A stretch of DNA of 37,604 bases from an uncultured Cytophagales bacterium (GTDB taxonomy: Bacteria; Bacteroidota; Bacteroidia; Cytophagales; 172606-1), in NCBI GenBank assembly GCA_902805615.1, contig CADCTQ010000300.1:1-37604 (forward strand), in the 5' to 3' direction. The stretch's first letter is position 1; each line of letters opens with the position of its first letter. A program made the translations under genes and the position numbers. Under the pieces are notes generated by a model. It saw only the letters and a list, made by a program, of their open reading frames with translations. It made no database searches and had not been told where the DNA came from. Shown here in pieces: positions 33,001 to 37,604 of the stretch.

Positions 33001-36000
33001 CTGCTCCGCCCGGGGGCGCCGCTCCAGGTGCAGACCAAAGCCACGGTCCTGGCGGGCACCCACGCCCACTTGCAGTTTTACGTACGCACGGCGGGCGGCG
33101 GCTGGGAAGAAACGGCGGAAACCGTGCTGGCCCGTTCCGCCGGAGCCGCCCTGCCGGGACTGCCCGCGGCGTCGGCGCCCGAAGCGTTTGCCGGCCGGCA
33201 GCCCGTGGGCAGCACCGCCTTTTACGAAAAATTAGAGGGCCTTGGCCTCCAGTACGGTCCCCGCTTCCGCGGCATTTCCGAGATCGTGCGGAAGGGCCGG
33301 CAGGTCCTCGCCAAAATGGACCCGGCCCTGGTGAACACGCTGGTCACGGGCAAGTACAAGCTGCACCCGGCCCTTCTCGACGCCGCGTTCCACCTGCTGT
33401 TTGCCGAAGTGGTGGGCAAAGTGCCCGCCTCGCCGGGCAATGCCACCTACCTCGTTTCGGCCGGTACGGTGCAGTGGTTCCGGGAAATGGAAGCCGGCGT
33501 GCCCCTGTGGGTGGCCGCCCACCTCGCGCCGGTGGTGCAGGACGGCGCCGCCTGCACCGTGGGCGCCGACCTTACGCTGTTTACCGAAGACGAGCACCCC
33601 ATCCTGCACGTAACCGGGCTGAAAGCCAAGATTCTCCGTCCCGATGCCGGCCAGTCGCAGTCGGGCCAGTGGCTGTACGGCGTCAACTGGATTAAACGCG
33701 AAGGACCGGCCCGCAAAGCCGGCGCCGGGCAGCCGGCTACCTGGCTGGTGCTGGGCGACGCCGCCGGACGGTGGCAGGCCATTGCCCGCGAAATGCAGGC
33801 GGCCGGCCTGACCCCGGTGGTGGTGGTGCCCGGTGAGGACTTCCGGCGCCACGCCGCCGACGCCGAAACGGTCTCCCCGCACTTTACCATCCGCTACGGC
33901 GACCGCACCCATTACCCGTCGCTGGTGCAGTCGGTGATCGCTTCCCACGCGCTGGCGGGCATCCTGCACTGCGGCGGCCTGGTGGAATCGCCGGCCGGGG
34001 GCAGCGCCGACGACCTGTGTGCCGCCCAGGACGCGGGCACGCTGAGCGTACTGTACCTGCTGCAAGCCCTGGGTGGGCACAAACCCGCCCGGACGCCCCG
34101 GCTCGTGCTGGTCACCAACGGCGTGCAACGGGTGGAAGGCGAAAAGGACGTGCAAGTGGCCCAGGCGCCGCTGTGGGGCTTTGCCAAGGTCGTTGCCAAC
34201 GAATGGCCCCAGTACGATTGCAAGCGCATTGACCTGGGCTTTGCCCCCGCCCCTGCCGAAATCGGGGCGCTGGTGGGCGAACTGCTGGGCCACGACGCCA
34301 CCGAACGCGAACTCGTGCTGCGCGGCGACCGCCAGTACGTATCCCGCCTGGCGCCTTACGCCGGCCGCGCGGAAGGGAAAACGGTCAGCTTCTCGCCCGA
34401 GGGCACCTACCTGGTCACCGGGTTCCGCGGCCTGGGCTTCGTGTTCGTGGAATGGATGTTTGAACGCGGCGCCCGGCACTTTGCCCTGCTGAGCCGCAGC
34501 GGCAAGGCTTCGGCCGATACCCTCGAACGGATGCGCGAACTGGAAGCCGAAGGCGCAACCTTCACCATATTCGAAGCCGACGCGGGCGACTACGGCCAAC
34601 TCGAAACGGCCCTCGGACGCATCGGTGAGCGGATGCCCGCCCTGCGCGGGGTGGTGCACGCCGCCGGCCTGATCGAACCCCGGTCGCTGGCCGAACTGGA
34701 CGCGACCAGCTACCACTACGTGACGGCCCCCAAGCTGAAGGGCGCCTGGAACCTGCACCTGCTCACCCGGCACCTGCCGCTCGATTGCTTCGTGCTGTTC
34801 TCGTCGGCGTCGGCCCTGCTGGGGCTGAGCGGACAAGCCAGCTACGTGGCCGCCAACGCCTTCCTCGACGGCCTGGCGGGGTACCGCGCGGCGCAGGGGC
34901 TGCCCGCCCTGAGCGTCAACTGGGGCGTGATGAAAGACGTGGGCATGGTCGCCGACCAGGCCCACCTGGCCAAGTACGCCGAAGCTGAAGGCTTCAAGCC
35001 GCTGCACATGCGGGAAGCGGTTGCCGCCCTCGAAACCGTGTACGGCCAGGCGCCGGCGCAGGTCGGCGTGACCGACATGGACTGGGAACGCACGCTGTCC
35101 TTCTTCTCCACGCTGTCGGGCACCAACTACCTGGCGCACTTCACGGCTTCGGCGGCCCCGGCAGCAGTTGCCCGGCCGGCGGAAAAAGAAGAAACCTTCG
35201 TGACCCGCCTGCGGGCCCTGACCGCGAAAGCCGAACGGCTCAAAGCCCTCCAGAACCACCTGGTGGAGCACGTGGCGCAGATCATCAAGACGACCGCCTC
35301 GCGGGTGAGTCCGTCCATGACCTTCAAGGGCCTGGGCATTGATTCGCTGATGGCCGTGCAACTGCGCAACCGCCTCGAAAAGAGCCTGGAACTGAAGCTG
35401 CTCGTGACTTCCTTCTGGGAACGGCCCACGCTGACCGAATACGCGGCCTACCTGGAAGAACAGACCCGGCCGGCCGCGGCCCAACCGGCGGCGGCGCCCG
35501 TAGCCGTACCGGTCGCGGCTCCCGTGCCCCCCGGTCCGGCCCTAGCCGAATGGGCCCCCGTGGCGGGAGGCTGGAGCGGACGCATCTTTACGCCCAAGCC
35601 CCGCCCGAACGCCAAGGTGAAACTGTTCTGCTTCCACGACGCGGGCGGCAGCGCCTCCCTGTACGACGCCTGGGCCGGGCTGCTCGACGAAGGGATCGAA
35701 CTGCAACTCGTGCAGTTGCCGGGCCGCGACGAACTGGCAGGCCACGACCGGTACACCAACTACACAAAGCTGATGGTGAGCATGGTGCCCGTGCTGCTGC
35801 GGCACCTCGACGAACGGCCGTTCGCCTTCTTCGGCCACAGCATGGGCGGCCTGATCGCCTTCGAAGCGGCCCGGGCCCTGTCGGTGATCTACGGCAAGCG
35901 ACCCGATAAACTGTACGTGTCGGCCACGCCGGCCCTGCGGGAGTACACCGTGGAGCACCTGCACGAACTCAACAACGAGCAGTTGATGAACATGTTCCCG

Positions 36001-36333
36001 TACCTGCGCCAGGGCGATTCGGAAGATTTCCGCCAGGAACTGATCTCGATGCTCCGGGCCGACTTGCAGGTGATCAGCAGCTACCGCTACGAAGCGGTGG
36101 ACCTGCTGCCCACGCCCATCACCGTGCTGGGCGCCGAAGACGACCCCCGCGTGGGCCCGCTGCACCTGAAAGGCTGGGAAAACGAAACCGACAGCACCGT
36201 GCAGATGGTCATCCGCAAGGGTGGTCACCGGTACATCGAACGGGACGCGCATTTCCTCACCGGCCTGCTCAACGGGGACCTGCTGAACGCGGACCGGTTG
36301 AACGCGGACGTGCTGACCCGGGTAGACGGGTAA
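30091..36333 (+). CDS. Type I polyketide synthase, KS-AT-DH-KR-ACP-TE
   Basis: 2080 residues, a complete single-module multienzyme that builds a polyketide on its own carrier. KS (about 4-430): Cys174 in DTGCSSSLVA, His309 in EAHGTGT and His349 in NIGHLEAAAG form the condensing triad. AT (about 530-835): GQGSQW, Ser623 in GHSMGE, and VASH (His727) at the extender-specificity motif. DH (about 890-1187): His929 in HQVNGTPVFP and Asp1097 in LHPALLDAAFH. A structural KR half (about 1195-1425) precedes the catalytic KR (1430-1610), with Lys1548, Ser1572, Tyr1585 and Asn1589 present but a shortened glycine loop TGFRGLG (1443-1449). ACP (about 1714-1795): Ser1752 in GIDSLMA. After an Ala/Pro linker comes a thioesterase with Ser1917 (GHSMGG), Asp2018 and His2046, of the GrsT/type II kind. 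There is no ER and no loading module, so it is probably iterative and partially reducing. Product unknown. Confidence 0.95.
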   Translation: MKMEPIAIIGMSCRFPKAENAEAFWKLLLNGEDAIAPIPQDRWQVDDYYDADPAAPGKTNQRHAAMLERIHDFDPFFFNISPAEATQINPSQKLMLELVWEAMENAGIPTDKLTGTRAGVYVGNIWSDFEHLRKHKNAAVTSHSAVGQSSNIIANRISYTFGLRGPSLVMDTGCSSSLVAVHLACQSLWEGSSEWAVAGAVNHILDPDQYILLTKFGGLSAKGRCSTFDADGDGFVRGEGAGVVLLKKLSDAERDGDHILAVIRGSAINNNGFNASLPATSVQGQEELLRETYRMAGINPHEVHYVEAHGTGTRLGDPTETKALGGVLGVGRDASRKLALGSVKTNIGHLEAAAGIAGMIKVLLAMQHRVLPASLNFRTPNPKIPFDAMNLRVQAQAGPWPTVNGETLKAGINSFGWGGTNAHVVLEEYRPAKKENNPLAPQRSTFLLPLSARTEGALKAYAGLYQNYLAEHATDAGQLGQVCAATAALKSGFEYRMVLHGTDAADLSAQLGDFLGREEPLTPTRKEAPKVVFIFPGQGSQWIGMGRALYASEKVFRAALDACDAAFRQYTDWSLIGELHADAATSRFKEINVIQPSICAIQIALAKLWRSWGVEPHAVVGHSMGEVAAACTAGALSLDDAARIICMRSLLMRKLSGKGGAMAVTELSVDQAEGIVARYPGKLSVAVSNSPKSTVIAGDQGAITEVLAGLESQGLFCRQVKVDVASHSQQMDPLKDELRAVLGPVAPQKASVSVYSTVRNQVLDGTGMGAGYWVDNLRETVQFSAIIEKLLGDKFSVFVEMSPHPVLTAAVTECVEAFGGEAAVIPSLYREKAENEEIARNLAEAYRRGCRVNWEAYYGGPAPRVALPAYPMQRERYELEDRSAERAAGGNGRSGHPLLGNNFQLADAGHVQYWQTAVSLEQFPYLHDHQVNGTPVFPGAGYFEIALAAAEALWGRGAHVIRDMQFMKASLLRPGAPLQVQTKATVLAGTHAHLQFYVRTAGGGWEETAETVLARSAGAALPGLPAASAPEAFAGRQPVGSTAFYEKLEGLGLQYGPRFRGISEIVRKGRQVLAKMDPALVNTLVTGKYKLHPALLDAAFHLLFAEVVGKVPASPGNATYLVSAGTVQWFREMEAGVPLWVAAHLAPVVQDGAACTVGADLTLFTEDEHPILHVTGLKAKILRPDAGQSQSGQWLYGVNWIKREGPARKAGAGQPATWLVLGDAAGRWQAIAREMQAAGLTPVVVVPGEDFRRHAADAETVSPHFTIRYGDRTHYPSLVQSVIASHALAGILHCGGLVESPAGGSADDLCAAQDAGTLSVLYLLQALGGHKPARTPRLVLVTNGVQRVEGEKDVQVAQAPLWGFAKVVANEWPQYDCKRIDLGFAPAPAEIGALVGELLGHDATERELVLRGDRQYVSRLAPYAGRAEGKTVSFSPEGTYLVTGFRGLGFVFVEWMFERGARHFALLSRSGKASADTLERMRELEAEGATFTIFEADAGDYGQLETALGRIGERMPALRGVVHAAGLIEPRSLAELDATSYHYVTAPKLKGAWNLHLLTRHLPLDCFVLFSSASALLGLSGQASYVAANAFLDGLAGYRAAQGLPALSVNWGVMKDVGMVADQAHLAKYAEAEGFKPLHMREAVAALETVYGQAPAQVGVTDMDWERTLSFFSTLSGTNYLAHFTASAAPAAVARPAEKEETFVTRLRALTAKAERLKALQNHLVEHVAQIIKTTASRVSPSMTFKGLGIDSLMAVQLRNRLEKSLELKLLVTSFWERPTLTEYAAYLEEQTRPAAAQPAAAPVAVPVAAPVPPGPALAEWAPVAGGWSGRIFTPKPRPNAKVKLFCFHDAGGSASLYDAWAGLLDEGIELQLVQLPGRDELAGHDRYTNYTKLMVSMVPVLLRHLDERPFAFFGHSMGGLIAFEAARALSVIYGKRPDKLYVSATPALREYTVEHLHELNNEQLMNMFPYLRQGDSEDFRQELISMLRADLQVISSYRYEAVDLLPTPITVLGAEDDPRVGPLHLKGWENETDSTVQMVIRKGGHRYIERDAHFLTGLLNGDLLNADRLNADVLTRVDG

Positions 36334-36337
36334 TCCA

Positions 36338-36805
36338 ATGGTCATTCCCAACAATTGCATGAACACACAAGCGCACATCCCCGCCGAACTGGTCGGCACC
36401 TGGCGCCTGCTCTCCTGGACTTACCAGGACGAGGAGGGTACGCGCCGGGACTTTTTCGGCGACGCGCCGACGGGCATTCTCATGTACGACGAAAACGGGT
36501 ACATGAACGCCCAACTGATGAAGCAGGGCCGGGGGGCGTTCCAGTCGGACGCCCTCGACGGCAGCACGCCCCAGGAGTCCAAAAGCGCCTTCGACAGCTA
36601 CCTCTCCTACTTCGGCCGCTATTGGTACGACCCGGAGCGGCAGGCGGTGGTGCACAAGGTGGAGGCTTCGCTGATTCCCAACTGGGTGGGCCAGGAACAG
36701 GTCCGGTACGTGCGGCTGGAAGGGCGCAAGCTGTGCATTTACACGCCGCCCTTCCTGGCCGAGGGCCGGATGCGGGTATTCAACCTGGAGTGGGAAAAGT
36801 TGTAA
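36338..36805 (+). CDS. Lipocalin-like domain protein, partner gene of the polyketide synthase
   Basis: 155 residues if started at ATG 36338, 4 bp after the synthase stop; the ATG at 36359 (MNTQAHIPAELVGTW) is an equally good or better start. ELVGTWRLLSW, then PTGILMYDENGYMNAQLM, SYFGRYWYD and KVEASLIPNWVGQEQVRYV match the lipocalin-like domain (Lipocalin_5 type), a small beta-barrel. No signal peptide is seen, so it is cytoplasmic, which is unusual for true lipocalins but usual for this subfamily. The near-overlap with the synthase shows cotranscription. Related domains occur beside biosynthetic genes, where a product-binding or cyclisation-assisting role has been proposed. For this protein that is inference. 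Confidence 0.82.
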   Translation: MVIPNNCMNTQAHIPAELVGTWRLLSWTYQDEEGTRRDFFGDAPTGILMYDENGYMNAQLMKQGRGAFQSDALDGSTPQESKSAFDSYLSYFGRYWYDPERQAVVHKVEASLIPNWVGQEQVRYVRLEGRKLCIYTPPFLAEGRMRVFNLEWEKL

Positions 36806-37284
36806 CGGCCTGACAATGCGGCGGCTATCCGGCCGCAATCCATGTAGTAAGTAGCACGAAAAGTAGCATAAATGCGCAAAAACGGTGAACACAATCCACT
36901 AATAGTCAACTTACTAACCTCGCCAGCCGGTTGCATGCCTTTGTTGAGTCCTTCACTAAACCGGGTCTTCGGGGTCGTTTACAAATGCGTGAATTTTTTG
37001 CGGCCTAAACGCCCTCCGGGCTTTACCGGGAGCGATGGCCGGGAAAGGAAAATGTAGCCTTTGGGTGAATGTCGGTTGGCACCCGGTTCAACAAAAGATG
37101 CCGGAATGCAAGAATGCATTGCTTTTGTACCATTGTGACCGGTGATTCCGGCGCAAAAAAAATGGTTGTCGGGAGTAGATTTCCCGTTGGGAAGGACTTG
37201 TAGGATCGGCTCAGTTTTAAAGAAACTTCCGTATTCCTTTTTATCCAATTTTGTTTACACAAAGATCAATTAGACGAAAAGACC
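36806..37284. other. 479-bp intergenic region after the polyketide unit
   Basis: No gene is recognised; small open frames here lack plausible composition. A GC-rich imperfect hairpin at 36817-36837 (TGCGGC / GCCGCA) lacks a T-run. An 8-bp inverted pair GCCGGAAT / ATTCCGGC is at 37100-37107 and 37145-37152, followed by an A-run. The region is less GC-rich than the genes and must contain the promoter of the next gene, but no clear TAnnTTTG box was found. Confidence 0.4.
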
Positions 37285-37604
37285 ATGAGTAGAGAAAAGT
37301 TGTACGCATCAAAGACCGTTGACATCGAGTTCGATGAGCAGGGCCAATTCATCTACGCCAACTGGAAGGGATTCCAGACGGTGGAAAGCGTGAAGTTAAA
37401 CGCCCAGAAGATACACGACTTTATGAAGGAGAAGAAATCAACCAGGGTGCTCAACGACAACCGCCTGGTGACGGGCCCCTGGCAGGGTGCGGCCGAATGG
37501 GTAGCCAAAGAATGGTTTCCGCAGATGTTCGCCGCCGGCATGACGCACTTCGCCTTGATTCAATCCACCAGCGTGTTCAGCCAGCTCTCCGCCGAGAAGA
37601 CGCT
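37285..37604 (+). CDS. STAS/SpoIIAA-like hypothetical protein, 3' end outside window
   Basis: The frame from ATG 37285 stays open to the window edge, giving 106 codons. It reads MSREKLYASKTVDIEFDEQG, then FIYANWKGFQTVESVK, RVLNDNRLVTGPW, WVAKEWFPQMFAAGMTHFAL and STSVFSQLS. This alternation of strands and helices with a central NDNR and a W-P-x-x-x-x-x-G pattern is typical of a small STAS/SpoIIAA-like family widespread in Cytophagales, usually 120-150 residues. Composition and third-position GC match a real gene. No function is established for this family; family members may take part in regulation. The assignment is from memory of the pattern, not a search. Confidence 0.75.
   Translation, partial: MSREKLYASKTVDIEFDEQGQFIYANWKGFQTVESVKLNAQKIHDFMKEKKSTRVLNDNRLVTGPWQGAAEWVAKEWFPQMFAAGMTHFALIQSTSVFSQLSAEKT

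Noticed and set aside
30124-33069. Very long minus-strand open frame (about 980 codons) across the polyketide synthase
   Set aside because: It is antisense to the KS, AT and DH domains, is rich in His/Gly/Val/Gln and lacks any domain. High GC removes stop codons in the antisense frame. The plus strand has full catalytic motifs.

Overview
The window looks like a GC-rich chromosome segment from a Bacteroidota bacterium, most likely order Cytophagales (Spirosoma/Larkinella-like). The evidence is the roughly 800-residue two-half FtsX/MacB permeases that begin MLRNY and end NPVKSLRSE, the Bacteroidota-type -7 boxes (TAnnTTTG) in front of four genes, the near absence of Shine-Dalgarno sequences, and the Uma2, DUF2934 and GIN/toastrack proteins. 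No rRNA, tRNA, CRISPR array, transposase or phage gene was recognised. Genus-level placement is inference.

Layout. (1) 1-1128: the 3' part of a hybrid sensor kinase (ATPase, receiver, Hpt). (2) 1378-27927: an efflux-type ABC region with one membrane-fusion adaptor (MacA/HlyD type), one MacB/LolD-type ATPase, and then eight full-length MacB/FtsX permeases, all on the plus strand. Between the permeases lie three minus-strand Uma2-family genes (two nearly identical plus one more divergent), a decayed fourth Uma2, the collapsed remnant of a ninth permease, and two small exported beta-repeat proteins (one LiaF/DUF4097-like, one DUF2807/GIN-like). The 3' junctions of the permeases carry an interspersed repeat with a GTCTGAACC core, in places forming long near-perfect inverted repeats. 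(3) 27928-28534: repeats, a strong intrinsic terminator, and a striking block of 22-bp palindromes with a 15-bp-period tandem repeat. (4) 28535-29134: a small protein with a histone-H1-like Lys/Ala/Pro tail and a DUF2934-like C-terminus. (5) 29135-30090: a long intergenic region with an AT-rich core, upstream of (6) 30091-36805: a two-gene unit of a 2080-residue type I polyketide synthase (KS-AT-DH-KR-ACP-TE) and a lipocalin-like protein. (7) 37285-end: the start of a STAS-like hypothetical gene cut by the window edge.

How the parts may work together. The adaptor, the single ATPase and the permeases form the pieces of MacAB/Lol-type machines that move substrates out of the inner membrane or periplasm. 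One ATPase could power several alternative permeases, with the paralogues differing in their periplasmic domains. A -24/-12-like (sigma-54) element sits in front of the adaptor gene. The polyketide synthase is a self-contained iterative-type enzyme with its own release domain; its domain order is that of partially reducing 6-methylsalicylate-type synthases, but the glycine-rich NADPH loop of its KR is one residue short. Its product cannot be named from sequence alone, and a link to the ABC array is only positional.
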